The notes under the pieces were generated by a model that did not search any database, was not told the origin of the DNA, and was given only the letters and a program-made list of their open reading frames with translations. Position numbers and translations under genes: made by a program. Shown here piece by piece: positions 31,793 to 40,085 of a stretch of DNA of 45,772 nt. Each line of letters starts with the position of its first letter. The first letter of the stretch is position 1. Origin of the DNA: an uncultured Sphingomonas sp. (GTDB taxonomy: Bacteria; Pseudomonadota; Alphaproteobacteria; Sphingomonadales; Sphingomonadaceae); contig NZ_CADCWA010000160.1 of NCBI RefSeq assembly GCF_902806285.1, positions 1 through 45,772 on the forward strand. Direction: 5' to 3'.

Positions 31793-32310
31793 CAGGCCGC
31801 CTCCACATAAGGGTCGGGGATGCCGAGCCGGGCCAGCGCGCGCACCTCGCGCGCTTCCATGTCCTGCGCCTCACCCTCGTCGCCGTGGTCGTAACCCAGC
31901 AGGTGCAACGTTCCATGCACCAGCAGATGGGCAGCATGATCGGCGAGGGGAATAGCCTTGGCCTCCGCCTCAGCCGCGCACACGCCGCGGGCGATCACGA
32001 TGTCGCCCAGCATCAGCTCCGGGCCATCGACGGTGGCCAACCGCAGCTCGGCCTCGTCCGCCAGCGGGAAGGACAGCACGTTGGTCGGCTGATCCTTGCC
32101 GCGCCACTGGCTGTTGAGCGTGCGAACCTGCCCATCGTCGGTCAAGCGGATCGACAGCTCGACCGGGCGTGCGGACGCGGCCAGCTCGGGGAAGCGGCTT
32201 TCGGCGATGGCGGCCGCAGCCGCGGCCTCCGCGAGAGCCGCCCAGTCGCGGCCCTCGCCGGTGCTACTGTCCCATTCCCCGTCGGCTTCCAGCGCAACCT
32301 CCAGCATCAT
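31792..32310 (-). CDS. ybeY: Endoribonuclease YbeY (rRNA maturation factor)
   Basis: 172-aa zinc endoribonuclease for 16S 3'-end maturation and ribosome quality control. The metal-binding motif HGTLHLLGYDHGDEGEAQDM (H-x3-H-x5-H) is intact and preceded by LGDIVIARGVCAAEAEAKAI. N-terminal strands include ELSIRLTDDGQVRTLNSQWR with GKDQPTNVLSFPL. Its ATG overlaps the phoH stop by 4 nt (ATGATG). The usual partner of PhoH-like YbeZ. Confidence 0.95.
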   Translation of the reverse strand: MMLEVALEADGEWDSSTGEGRDWAALAEAAAAAAIAESRFPELAASARPVELSIRLTDDGQVRTLNSQWRGKDQPTNVLSFPLADEAELRLATVDGPELMLGDIVIARGVCAAEAEAKAIPLADHAAHLLVHGTLHLLGYDHGDEGEAQDMEAREVRALARLGIPDPYVEAA

Positions 32311-33299
32311 GCCGTGGGCCCCTCATAGGCCTCGACGATCCGGCCCACCAGCGGGTGGCGCACCACATCCGCGGCGGTGAAGCGAACGGTGGCAATGCCC
32401 TTGACACCTTCCAGCCGTCCGACCGCGTCCGCCAGCCCGGACTTGCCCGGGTCGGGCAGGTCGACCTGGTTGGGATCGCCGCAGATCACCATCCGCGCGC
32501 GCATGCCGAACCGGGTCAGGAACATCTTCATCTGCGCCGGCGTGGTGTTCTGCGCCTCGTCCAGGATGATGAACGCATCGCTGAGCGTGCGCCCGCGCAT
32601 GAAGGCGATGGGCGCGATCTCGATTTCGCCCGAGGCGATCCGCCGCTCCACCTGCTCGGTCGGAAGCATGTCGTAGAGCGCGTCATAGAGCGGGCGGAGA
32701 TAGGGATCGACCTTCTCCTTCATGTCCCCGGGCAGAAAGCCAAGCCGCTCTCCGGCCTCGACCGCCGGCCGCGACAGGATCAGCCGGTCCACCTGGCCGC
32801 CGATCAGCATCGCCACGGCCTGCGCCACCGCCAGATAGGTCTTGCCGGTACCCGCGGGACCCAGCGCGAAGATCATGTCGTCGCGGGCCAGCGCCTCCAT
32901 GTAGGCGGTCTGGGTGGTGGAGCGCGGGACGATGGTTTTCTTGCGGGTGCGGATCATCACCTGCGGCGGCGCCGACACCTGCCGGTCGACAATTCCGTCG
33001 AGCTGGCGCTGCGCTGCCATGCCGATGACGCTCTCCACCGCCGCCATGTCCACGTCATGGCCCTGGTCGAGCCGGTTGTAGAGGCCGGTCAGCACGTCGC
33101 GGGCGCGCGCGGCGCTGTCGGGCTCGCCCTCGATCTGCACCCGGTTCCCGCGGGCGGAGATGTTCACCCCCAACCGATCCTCGATCGCCACGAGGTGCCG
33201 GTCGTACTCGCCGAACAAGGGGCCGAGCAGGTAGGGCTGGTCGAACTGCAGCTCCAGCCGGGCGCGGTCGGGGATGGCGGCCATGTCGCGCTTGGCCAT
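32307..33299 (-). CDS. ybeZ: PhoH family ATPase (YbeZ)
   Basis: 330-aa PhoH-like protein. An N-terminal KH-like region (GPLFGEYDRHLVAIEDRLGV, then ISARGNRVQIEGEPDSAARA) precedes the P-loop ATPase: Walker A GPAGTGKTYLAVAQAVA and Walker B FIILDEAQNTTPAQMKMFLT. RFGMRARMVICGDPNQVDLP is the conserved sensor region. Probably an RNA helicase or NTPase working with YbeY. The ATG at 33299 shares a base with the stop of the HTH gene (TGATG), so it is preferred over the TTG at 33311. Confidence 0.95.
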   Translation of the reverse strand: MAKRDMAAIPDRARLELQFDQPYLLGPLFGEYDRHLVAIEDRLGVNISARGNRVQIEGEPDSAARARDVLTGLYNRLDQGHDVDMAAVESVIGMAAQRQLDGIVDRQVSAPPQVMIRTRKKTIVPRSTTQTAYMEALARDDMIFALGPAGTGKTYLAVAQAVAMLIGGQVDRLILSRPAVEAGERLGFLPGDMKEKVDPYLRPLYDALYDMLPTEQVERRIASGEIEIAPIAFMRGRTLSDAFIILDEAQNTTPAQMKMFLTRFGMRARMVICGDPNQVDLPDPGKSGLADAVGRLEGVKGIATVRFTAADVVRHPLVGRIVEAYEGPTA

Positions 33300-33601
33300 C
33301 AGGCGGCCCAAGCCTTGCCTGCCGCGGCAGCCGCGCGCTCGGGCTCCGCCTCGATCACCGCCAGGTAGGCGCGCACGGCCGGTGGAGGCATGTGCCGGCC
33401 GATCTCATATTGCCGAAGGTTGGCCAACGGGATGCCGTAGGTTCGCGCGAAGCCTTCCTGACTCATGCCGAGCCGGTTGCGCAGCATACGGATACGCCGG
33501 CCCATGAGGCCGCGCTCGAGCCCGACGACGGAGATGTCCCGATCTTCGGGATCATCTGGATCAGCCGGGATGGCGATGATGGATTTCTTGTTCAGAGCCA
33601 T
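33299..33601 (-). CDS. XRE-type helix-turn-helix protein, likely type II antitoxin
   Basis: 100-aa protein with a single Cro/CI-like HTH in the C-terminal half: LRNRLGMSQEGFARTYGIPL then ANLRQYEIGRHMP, the SQEGFA...YGI pattern seen in antitoxins of the HigA/NadS kind. The N-terminus is acidic (IPADPDDPEDRDISVVG). Its start overlaps the 3' end of a BrnT-like toxin reading frame by 41 nt, the arrangement of a toxin-antitoxin operon where the antitoxin also represses the promoter. The toxin frame is broken, so the HTH gene may be an orphan. It is inserted between miaB and ybeZ. Confidence 0.8.
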   Translation of the reverse strand: MALNKKSIIAIPADPDDPEDRDISVVGLERGLMGRRIRMLRNRLGMSQEGFARTYGIPLANLRQYEIGRHMPPPAVRAYLAVIEAEPERAAAAAGKAWAA

Positions 33602-33840
33602 TGCTTCGTCTCACTGAGATAAGGCGGATATTCTCGCCGCGCCACACGTGGATAGCAGTCCATAGCCGACCGTTAACCAGACCTACTGCCTTGAGCCGCT
33701 CTTCCTCGTCGCCAATCCGCACCGTAGGGGATGATCGCCACGTCGATGTCAGCGAATACAAGCGTTCCGAAGCCCAGCGGCACTCCATGTTTGACGCGAT
33801 TGAGTTCATCTTTGCCGAAATCGAATTCGAACCTACACAA
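33561..33840 (-). pseudogene. BrnT-like RelE-fold toxin with a +1 frameshift
   Basis: Minus-strand frame one reads (TTG)CRFEFDFGKDELNRVKHG, then VPLGFGTLVFADIDVAIIP, the FEFDxxKxxxNxxKHG opening of BrnT-like RNase toxins. A second frame then continues TVRIGDEEERLKAVGLVNGR with LWTAIHVWRGENIRLISVRR and SNGSEQ, the BrnT C-terminal half with its ISxRR end. The two halves join at a CCCC run (plus-strand GGGG at 33727-33730), where one base would need to be removed or skipped. Neither frame alone gives a full toxin. A sequencing error in the homopolymer, a real inactivation and programmed slippage are all possible. It ends inside the HTH gene. Confidence 0.75.
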
Positions 33841-33871
33841 CTATGTGTTCCACACAGGCGCATTTGGCAAG

Positions 33872-35185
33872 TCAGGCGGCCCTCACCTCCGGTAGCCGTG
33901 CGCCGAACAGGCTGTTGGGGCCGGCGCCGGTGATCGTCACGTCCAGCATGCTGCCGACCGGGGCGGCGGTCTCCACCACCACCGACTGCAGCCAGGGCGA
34001 CTTGCCGATCATCTGCCCGGGCTTGCGGCCGCGGCGGTCGAGGAGGATGCGGGTGGTCCTGCCGACGGTGGCGCGGTTGAAGGCGGTGCTGTGCTCGGCC
34101 AGGCGCGCTTGCAGCCGGGCGAGGCGTTGATCCATCACTGCTTGGGGTACCTGATCCTCCATGGTCGCCGCGGGGGTGCCGGGGCGGGGGCTGTACTTGA
34201 AGCTGAACGCGGCTGCGTAACGCACGGCATCGACGATATCGAGCGTCCGCTCGAACTCCGCATCCGTTTCGCCGGGGAAGCCGACGATGAAGTCGCCCGA
34301 GATCGCAATATCCGGCCGTGCCGCGCGCACCTGCGCAATCGTGCGAAGATAGCTGGCGACCGTATGGCTGCGGTTCATGGCGCGCAGGACCGGATCGCTC
34401 CCCGACTGCACCGGCAGATGGAGGTAGGGCATCAGCTTGGGCACCTCGGCATGGGCGGCGATTAGGCCCTCGCCCATGTTGACCGGGTGGCTGGTGGTGT
34501 AGCGAATGCGCTCCAGCTCGGCGAAGCTGGCGAGATGGCGGATCAGCCCGGCAAGATCGCGGCCGTCGCTCTCCCACGCGTTGACGTTCTGCCCCAAGAG
34601 CGTGATCTCCCGCGCGCCGCCGGCGGCCAGCTGCTCCGCCTCGCGGACGATGTCGGCGAACGGCCGGCTGATCTCGGCGCCGCGCGTGTAGGGCACGACG
34701 CAGTAGGTGCAGAACTTGTCGCAGCCTTCCTGCACGGAAAGGAAGGCCGACGGGCCGGAGCGCCGGCGGGCAGGCAGCGCGTCGAACTTGCTGATCGCCG
34801 GCATGTCGGTATCGACGCTTGCCCGGCCGGCCGCGGCATCAGCCACCATCTGCGGCAGGCGGTGGTAGGCTTGCGGCCCCACCACCATGTCGATCATCTT
34901 GGACCGGGTGCGGGCCTCTTCGCCCTCGGCCTGGGCGACGCAGCCGGCCAGCGCGATCAGCGGCTTGCTGCCGTCCTCCCGCGCCAAGCGCCCGACGTCG
35001 GAATAGGCCTTCTCCGCCGCCTTCTCCCGGATGTGGCAGGTGTTGAGCACGACCAGGTCGGCGTCCTCGCCGTCGCCCGCCGCGCGCATGCCCTGGGCGC
35101 CGAGCAGCTCGGCCATGCGCTCGCCGTCGTAGACGTTCATCTGGCAGCCGAACGACTTGACTCGAAAGGTCTGGGGAGAGGTCAT
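33872..35185 (-). CDS. miaB: tRNA-2-methylthio-N6-dimethylallyladenosine synthase
   Basis: 437-aa radical-SAM methylthiotransferase for ms2i6A37. The N-terminal cluster Cys residues are in VKSFGCQMNVYD, VVLNTCHIREKA and IALAGCVAQAEG. The radical-SAM motif CxxxCxxC is EGCDKFCTYCVVPYTRG. YLHLPVQSGSDPVLRAMNRS and GDFIVGFPGETDAEF follow, then a C-terminal TRAM domain (GRTTRILLDRRGRKPGQMIG). The ATG at 35185 gives the family N-terminus (TFRVKSFGCQMN); the track ORF is 34 residues longer and overlaps plsC. Confidence 0.97.
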   Translation of the reverse strand: MTSPQTFRVKSFGCQMNVYDGERMAELLGAQGMRAAGDGEDADLVVLNTCHIREKAAEKAYSDVGRLAREDGSKPLIALAGCVAQAEGEEARTRSKMIDMVVGPQAYHRLPQMVADAAAGRASVDTDMPAISKFDALPARRRSGPSAFLSVQEGCDKFCTYCVVPYTRGAEISRPFADIVREAEQLAAGGAREITLLGQNVNAWESDGRDLAGLIRHLASFAELERIRYTTSHPVNMGEGLIAAHAEVPKLMPYLHLPVQSGSDPVLRAMNRSHTVASYLRTIAQVRAARPDIAISGDFIVGFPGETDAEFERTLDIVDAVRYAAAFSFKYSPRPGTPAATMEDQVPQAVMDQRLARLQARLAEHSTAFNRATVGRTTRILLDRRGRKPGQMIGKSPWLQSVVVETAAPVGSMLDVTITGAGPNSLFGARLPEVRAA

Positions 35186-35195
35186 GGGGGCGGGC

Positions 35196-35957
35196 CTATA
35201 CGGCAGCGGGCGCGATCCCGCTAGGCAGCAGGGCGGCGGCAATCGCGTCGTGCGCGGCCCGGGCGAGCTGCTTGCGGTCGAGCCCATCCACCGGCGGCAG
35301 CAGGTGCAGCGTGACGGCCACCGTGCCGCGCCGGCCGATCATCCGCAGGAAGTTGCGCTTGCCGGTTTCACCTTGCGGCCAGCCGAACTCCGGCGCGGCC
35401 CCGCCATAATCGATGGCCACCGGGCGGATGAACACACCTGCGGGCGCCGGCGCGAAGGCGCTGAGCAGGGCCGGGCGGAAGGGCAGGAGCCGGGTGCCGT
35501 CGCTCACCGTCCCCTCGGGGAACAGCGCGAGCGGCTGCCGCCTGTGCAGCGCGCGCAGCATCTGCCCCGTCTGGTCCGCGATGCCGCGTTTGTCCGAGCG
35601 GTCGACGAACACCGTGCCGTTCTGCTTGCACAGCCAGTGCATCAGTCGCTGGCCTTGCAGCTCGTCCTTCGAAACAAAGGCGCAGCCGGTCGCCCCGGCC
35701 AGCACGGGGATGTCCAGCCAGCTCGTGTGATTGGCGATGATCAGGGTTGGCCCGGCGATCGGCTCGCCGGCGGTGCGGACGCGGGCACCGGCGATCCGGG
35801 CCACCCCGGCCAGAAAGCGCCGAGGCCAGTCCGATTGCCCCCTGCCGCGGGCGAGCAGATGCAGCGGGGCGGCGACCGCCAGCCAGCCGCCCAGGGCGAG
35901 GATCCGCAGGGCCGCAAGCGGCAGGGAAGGCCGGACCCGCCTAACGGTCCCGGTCAA
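35196..35957 (-). CDS. plsC: 1-acyl-sn-glycerol-3-phosphate acyltransferase
   Basis: 253-aa membrane acyltransferase making phosphatidic acid from lysophosphatidic acid. The N-terminal hydrophobic segment (LPLAALRILALGGWLAVAAP) precedes motif I NHTSWLDIPVLAG (H-x4-D) and motif III LFPEGTVSDGTRLLPFRPAL. The start overlaps the 3' end of fur by 17 nt, and the stop is about 10 nt before the miaB start, so fur-plsC-miaB look cotranscribed. Confidence 0.94.
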   Translation of the reverse strand: MTGTVRRVRPSLPLAALRILALGGWLAVAAPLHLLARGRGQSDWPRRFLAGVARIAGARVRTAGEPIAGPTLIIANHTSWLDIPVLAGATGCAFVSKDELQGQRLMHWLCKQNGTVFVDRSDKRGIADQTGQMLRALHRRQPLALFPEGTVSDGTRLLPFRPALLSAFAPAPAGVFIRPVAIDYGGAAPEFGWPQGETGKRNFLRMIGRRGTVAVTLHLLPPVDGLDRKQLARAAHDAIAAALLPSGIAPAAV

Positions 35958-36363
35958 GCGCGACGCCGTAGAGCTCCATCCGGTGGTCGACCAGCCGAAA
36001 GCCGAGCTTCTCCGCCACCTTCTTCTTCAGCAGTTCGAGATCCTCGTCGTGGAACTCGATCACCTTGCCCGACTCCACGTCGATCAGGTGATCGTGGTGG
36101 TCGTCGGTGACCGCCTCGTAGCGGGAGCGGCCGTCGCCGAACTCATGCCGCTCGAGAATCCCGGCTTCCTCGAACAGCCGAACCGTCCGGTACACGGTCG
36201 CGATGGAGATGCGCGGATCGGCGGTGGACGCCCGCTCGTGAAGCGTTTCCACGTCCGGGTGGTCCTCGGCCTCGGAGATCACCCTGGCGATCGTTTTGCG
36301 CTGTTCCGTGATGCGGAGGCCCTTCTCCGCGCACAGCCCTTCGATGTCGATCGTCCGGTGCAT
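35941..36363 (-). CDS. fur: Fur family transcriptional regulator
   Basis: 140-aa metalloregulator. The winged-helix part is LCAEKGLRITEQRKTIARVI to RISIATVYRTVRLFEEAGIL, with the recognition helix motif TVYRT. The dimerisation and metal part has HEFGDGRSRYEAVTDDHHDH, then LIDVESGKVIEFHDEDLELL. The Cys-x2-Cys structural zinc pairs of E. coli Fur are absent, as in many alphaproteobacterial Fur/Mur proteins. Sensed metal is therefore uncertain (Fe or Mn). No clear Fur box was found in the 147-bp gap upstream. Confidence 0.93.
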   Translation of the reverse strand: MHRTIDIEGLCAEKGLRITEQRKTIARVISEAEDHPDVETLHERASTADPRISIATVYRTVRLFEEAGILERHEFGDGRSRYEAVTDDHHDHLIDVESGKVIEFHDEDLELLKKKVAEKLGFRLVDHRMELYGVALDRDR

Positions 36364-36510
36364 GGGGCAGAGTTAAGGTGCCCGGCCCGGCAGGTCAAAG
36401 AGGAAGTGACCGCATGACTCGTTGTCCAGCCCTGCCACCCCGAGGTTGGCGCACGTTCCCGGCGGCAGGCCAGGACGCCGAGCCGGACCGAATCTGCCGT
36501 GCCGGCCGGT

Positions 36511-36939
36511 CTACTTGGCGGCGCGGGCAGTCCGCTTGCGCTTGGTGCCCAGGCCGATCGACTTCGCCAGGCTGCGACGCTGCTCCGCATAGTTGGGCGC
36601 AACCATCGGATAGTCGGAAGACAGGCCCCACTTCTGCCGGTACTGGTCCGGCGTCATCTGATAGTGAGTCATCAGATGGCGCTTCAGCATCTTGAGCTTC
36701 TTGCCGTCTTCTAGGCAGACGATATAGTCGGGCTTCACCGAAGAGCGCACCGGAACCTTGGGCTCCGGCTTGACCTCGGGTGCTTGTTGAGGGCTCGACA
36801 GGCCCGACAAGGCCCCATGCACATTCTGGATAAGTTGCGGCAGGTCGTTCACGGCCACGCTGTTGTTGCTGACATGCGCGGCGACGATCTCCGCGGTCAG
36901 CTGAATCAATGGTTCTTGGCCGTTGTCATTGTCATTCAT
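36511..36939 (-). CDS. mucR: MucR/Ros family zinc-finger transcriptional regulator
   Basis: 142-aa regulator controlling exopolysaccharide, motility and cell-cycle genes in other alphaproteobacteria. The N-terminal oligomerisation part ([20 protein letters not shown]) and Ala/Pro linker lead to the prokaryotic zinc finger in [20 protein letters not shown] with the following [24 protein letters not shown] and [17 protein letters not shown] are the family C-terminus. The ATG at 36939 follows GAAGGA; the track start at 37029 is too early. It could regulate the GT70/GT32 pair, but that is speculation. Confidence 0.95.
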   Translation of the reverse strand: MNDNDNGQEPLIQLTAEIVAAHVSNNSVAVNDLPQLIQNVHGALSGLSSPQQAPEVKPEPKVPVRSSVKPDYIVCLEDGKKLKMLKRHLMTHYQMTPDQYRQKWGLSSDYPMVAPNYAEQRRSLAKSIGLGTKRKRTARAAK

Positions 36940-37061
36940 TGCTGTTCCTTCCTCCGAGCCAGGACGGAAGAAAGGCGCTGGGCCCTTCAGTGTCTCCTTT
37001 CGTCTAGGCGGCTTGTTGAATTGACGCAAGCAAGATGGAAGAACTGCGTCATCTTAATACA

Positions 37062-37541
37062 CTAGATTCGCCGGATCATGGTAAGCGCATCGTGAAGCTG
37101 TCCATCCGCGCCCCGGTAGTATTTGCGGCGGCGGCCTTCAACGATGAAGTCGTGCCCGCGGTAGAGCTCCGCGGCGGGGTTGCCGTCGCGCACCTCCAGG
37201 TGGAGCTTGCGCACCCCGAAACCGCCCGCCTCCTCCGCGAATCGGTCCAGCAGCTGGGTGCCGATGCCCTGGCGCCGGGCGGCCGGAGCGACCGCGAGCA
37301 GCAGCAGTTCGGACTCGTCCGCGACCCGGCGAACCAGGCTGAACCCAAGCGGCGGGCCGGCGCCGTTGGCAAGCGTCAGGGTCACGCCCGCCATCGGCAG
37401 GATCCCGGCGCACTGCGCGCGCGTCCACCCCTCGCCGAAGCGGGGGTCGAAGGCGGCGCCCATCACCTCCATCACGGCGTCCAGGTCCGACCAGCCGGCG
37501 GTGCGGAGCTCGGCCACGGGAAAAGGCTGCACGCTGCTCAT
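37062..37541 (-). CDS. rimI: Ribosomal protein S18-alanine N-acetyltransferase (GNAT)
   Basis: 159-aa GNAT acetyltransferase. Acetyl-CoA binding motif A is LLLLAVAPAARRQGIGTQLL (R/Q-x-x-G-x-G), and the RimI-type substrate site is KLHLEVRDGNPAAELYRGHD followed by FIVEGRRRKYYRG. ATG at 37541 overlaps the tsaB stop by 4 nt, the usual tsaB-rimI arrangement. The track start at 37664 is too early. Confidence 0.94.
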   Translation of the reverse strand: MSSVQPFPVAELRTAGWSDLDAVMEVMGAAFDPRFGEGWTRAQCAGILPMAGVTLTLANGAGPPLGFSLVRRVADESELLLLAVAPAARRQGIGTQLLDRFAEEAGGFGVRKLHLEVRDGNPAAELYRGHDFIVEGRRRKYYRGADGQLHDALTMIRRI

Positions 37542-38179
37542 GCGGCTCTGGGCCGGGCGTCGGGCGCGCGGGCATAGACCGGCTGAGGCGGCAAGCTCCG
37601 GAGCCAATCCGGCAGCCGCAGCACATGCGTCGCGGACGGCAGCGCCGCCATCGCTTCGCCCCACCCGCGCGCCTCGACCAGGGCAGGGGCCGCAGGTCCG
37701 ATCGCACGCCGGGCGGCAACCGAGGCCGCGGCTTGGGCGGGCGGCAGGTTGAGCAGCAGACCGAGCGCCGCGCGAGGCTGCCCGCCGAACTCCTGCACGA
37801 AAAGCTCGCCGTGACCGCCCGGCACCGCCGCCGCCACCGGTTCCGCGCCCGCGCTCGCGGCGGCCAGCAGCGCCAGGGAGGAGAAGCCGGCCAGCTGCGC
37901 GCCCCAGCCGATCGCCATGCCGTGCGCCGCAGCGATGCCGACCCTGAGGCCAGTGAAGCTACCCGGCCCGCAGCCGACCAGCACGCGCTCAGGCCGGTGG
38001 CCCCCAAGCATCTCCGCGATCATCGGTACCAGCCGCTCGGCATGGCCGCGCCCGATCACCTCGTCCGCGCTGGCCACCAGCGTCCCGTCCGCCGCGAACA
38101 AGGCAGCGGTGCAGGCGGCGGTCGACGTGTCGAGCGCAAGGATCAAGCAGGCCTCCGAAACAGGCGTGATTGTGGGCAC
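37538..38179 (-). CDS. tsaB: tRNA threonylcarbamoyladenosine biosynthesis protein TsaB
   Basis: 213-aa partner of TsaD in making t6A37 of ANN-decoding tRNAs. The ASKHA-fold N-terminus is ILALDTSTAACTAALFAADG. LVGCGPGSFTGLRVGIAAAH is the family signature. The C-terminal domain is shorter and Ala-rich. It overlaps rimI by 4 nt. Confidence 0.94.
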   Translation of the reverse strand: MPTITPVSEACLILALDTSTAACTAALFAADGTLVASADEVIGRGHAERLVPMIAEMLGGHRPERVLVGCGPGSFTGLRVGIAAAHGMAIGWGAQLAGFSSLALLAAASAGAEPVAAAVPGGHGELFVQEFGGQPRAALGLLLNLPPAQAAASVAARRAIGPAAPALVEARGWGEAMAALPSATHVLRLPDWLRSLPPQPVYARAPDARPRAA

Positions 38180-38212
38180 AGCTTGCGCGCGCGAGCAAGA
38201 CCTCGAACGGGG

Positions 38213-38785
38213 TCAGACGGCCTCGACCGTCTCCACTTCAGGGACGTAGTGCTTGATCAGGCTCTCGACGCCGCGCTTCAGGGTCACCGCGGACGACGGG
38301 CAGCCCGAGCAGGCGCCCTGCATGGCCAGGTACAGGGTCCCGTCCTTGTAGCCGCGGTAGACGATGTCGCCGCCGTCCTGCGCCACCGCCGGCCGGACCC
38401 GCGTGTCGAGCAGCTCCTTGATCTGGTCGACGATCTCCGCATCCTCCGGGTCGTCGGCGGCAAAGCTGTCCGCCGCGATCTCGATCCCGGCCGCGGTGCC
38501 CGGCCGGAACAGCGGAGCGCCGCTGGAGAAATGGTCGAGCAGCACCTGCAGCACGTCGATCTCCAGCCCGCGCCAGTCGACCTGCGGCATCGCCGTGACC
38601 GAGATGAAGTCGCGTCCGAAGAACACGCCTTCCACTTCGCCCGTCGCGAACAGCGCGGCGGCCAGCGGCGAGGCTTCGGCGGCCTCGGCCGACGGGAAGT
38701 CGCGGCTGCCGCTCTCCAGCACGGGCACGCCCGGCAGAAACTTGCGGGTCGCGGGATTGGGGGTCGTCTCGGTTTCGATCAGCAT
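38213..38785 (-). CDS. NfuA-like Fe-S cluster carrier protein
   Basis: 190-aa protein with an N-terminal Nfu_N domain (IETETTPNPATRKFLPGVPV; VEGVFFGRDFISVT) and a C-terminal NifU-like domain (DTRVRPAVAQDGGDIVYRGY). The cluster-binding CxxC is AMQGACSGCPSSAVTLKRGV. It holds or delivers a [4Fe-4S] cluster to client apoproteins such as MiaB. It lies 33 bp upstream of tsaB on the same strand. Confidence 0.95.
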   Translation of the reverse strand: MLIETETTPNPATRKFLPGVPVLESGSRDFPSAEAAEASPLAAALFATGEVEGVFFGRDFISVTAMPQVDWRGLEIDVLQVLLDHFSSGAPLFRPGTAAGIEIAADSFAADDPEDAEIVDQIKELLDTRVRPAVAQDGGDIVYRGYKDGTLYLAMQGACSGCPSSAVTLKRGVESLIKHYVPEVETVEAV

Positions 38786-38816
38786 GGGAGCGATGTGGCG
38801 CCCGCCCGCACCGCGA

Positions 38817-39521
38817 TCAAGTGCCCAGCGGCGGCGCTCCCGCGATGATCCAGCGGGTGATGGCGAGCCCTGCGATCAGGCAGAGCACCGCGGCCCACCA
38901 TTTGCCGCGCCGCATCGGCTCGGCTCCGCCGTGGGCCAGGGTCCGCCCGGTGATCATCGCCCCCGTCAGCCGCTTGCCGAGCACCAGCCGGTAGAACAGG
39001 ATCGCCGCCACGTGCAGCGCGATGAGCCCCAGCAGGACGTTGAACAGCAGCTCGTGCAACTCGCCCGCGCGCTCCGCCGCCTCGAAGCTCACCAGCCGGT
39101 TGAGCGGTCCCGAGACCACCCCGTCCTCGTCGGACATCACCAGCCCGAGCGAGACCTGCACCAGCAAGAGGAGGAGCAGCGCGACCACGCTCAACGCACC
39201 GAGCGGCGTGTGCCCGATCCCGCCCCACTCGCGCGGCTTACGCAGATAATCGAACGTCGCACGGGGCCCACGGACGAAGTTGCCGAACCGCGCCGTCGAG
39301 CTGCCGAAGACGCCCCACAGCAGCCGAAAGATCAGCAGGCTCATGACGCCAAGCCCGGACCAAAGGTGCCATTCGATCCGGTCGTACTCCGCCGACCACC
39401 AGGAAAAGGCGATCAGCCCGACCAGCGTCCAGTGAAACAGCCGCACTGGCAGGTCCCAGACGGGGACCGCCAACGCAGCATCGGCAACAGCCGCCTCAGT
39501 CGGGCTGCTTGAACCGGTCAT
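38817..39521 (-). CDS. Cytochrome b561/Ni-Fe-hydrogenase-type cytochrome b membrane protein
   Basis: 234-aa di-haem membrane protein of the cytochrome b561 type. VWDLPVRLFHWTLVGLIAFS is the conserved opening with a haem His. Further His are in EWHLWSGLGVMSLL, GIGHTPLGALSVV and LIALHVAAILFYRL, in four hydrophobic helices. It would pass electrons between the quinone pool and a soluble carrier. The upstream gene is a cytochrome c' overlapping by 26 nt, so the two probably form one electron-transfer unit. Start uncertain: ATG 39521 is chosen, while ATG 39554 has a somewhat better GAAGG site but a longer overlap. Confidence 0.88.
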   Translation of the reverse strand: MTGSSSPTEAAVADAALAVPVWDLPVRLFHWTLVGLIAFSWWSAEYDRIEWHLWSGLGVMSLLIFRLLWGVFGSSTARFGNFVRGPRATFDYLRKPREWGGIGHTPLGALSVVALLLLLLVQVSLGLVMSDEDGVVSGPLNRLVSFEAAERAGELHELLFNVLLGLIALHVAAILFYRLVLGKRLTGAMITGRTLAHGGAEPMRRGKWWAAVLCLIAGLAITRWIIAGAPPLGT

Positions 39522-40041
39522 GGCAGCTCTTGCAGGTCTTGCCGAGGTCGCCATGCGCCGCCTTCATCCGCTCCAGGTCGCTGCCCTGCGCTGCCTGGCT
39601 GAAGGTCAGCGCCGCATTCTGGAAGTTCTTCATGCCGGCATCGAAGTCGGCGCGCTCCGACCAGATCTCCGACTTCGCGTCGGTCTTGCCGATGTCGGGA
39701 CCGGTTCCGGCCGGGAACCAGCCGATCGCCTGCGGGGCGATCTGCGCGATCTGCTCGGCCGGAGCGCGGACCCCGGCAGCGTTGCCGGCGTCGATCGCCT
39801 GCTTGGCCTGCCGCATCGCCTTGCCGATCTTCTCATAGCCTTCGTGACGCTCTTTCATCAGCGCCAGCGCCTGCTGCTTTTCGAGCGGCGTCGCATCCGA
39901 CTGGACGATCTCGTTGACGGCCTGGGCGGCGATCTCGTTGCCGCTGGCGTTGGCTTCGGCAAGGGTCTGGTTGGCGTCCTCCGCGCCGCCGCCACAGGCG
40001 GCGAGGGTCAGGACGGCGGCGGCGGCCAGCAGCTTGTTCAT
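39496..40041 (-). CDS. Cytochrome c' family lipoprotein
   Basis: 181-aa exported protein starting MNKLLAAAAVLTLAACGGGA, a signal peptide with a lipobox (TLAAC). The mature part is a four-helix-bundle cytochrome c' with the haem motif at the C-terminus (GKTCKSCHDRFKQPD, CxxCH). ERHEGYEKIGKAMRQAKQAI is the first helix. The 5th or 6th ligand Met is not obvious, consistent with a high-spin c'. The ATG at 40041 has GAGGAGAG upstream. It precedes a cytochrome b561-type gene; characterised c' proteins bind NO or CO. Confidence 0.9.
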   Translation of the reverse strand: MNKLLAAAAVLTLAACGGGAEDANQTLAEANASGNEIAAQAVNEIVQSDATPLEKQQALALMKERHEGYEKIGKAMRQAKQAIDAGNAAGVRAPAEQIAQIAPQAIGWFPAGTGPDIGKTDAKSEIWSERADFDAGMKNFQNAALTFSQAAQGSDLERMKAAHGDLGKTCKSCHDRFKQPD

Positions 40042-40085
40042 GCACTCTCCTCGGTTCAGGCGGCGACAACGCCCGCTCCGGTCCA

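Noticed and set aside
33561-34577. 338-aa minus-strand ORF over miaB
   Set aside because: Most of it is a miaB shadow; only its last part is real, as the C-terminal half of the frameshifted BrnT-like toxin.
36364-36510. Gene or Fur box in the fur-mucR gap
   Set aside because: Small ORFs here are alternate frames and no convincing Fur-binding palindrome was seen.
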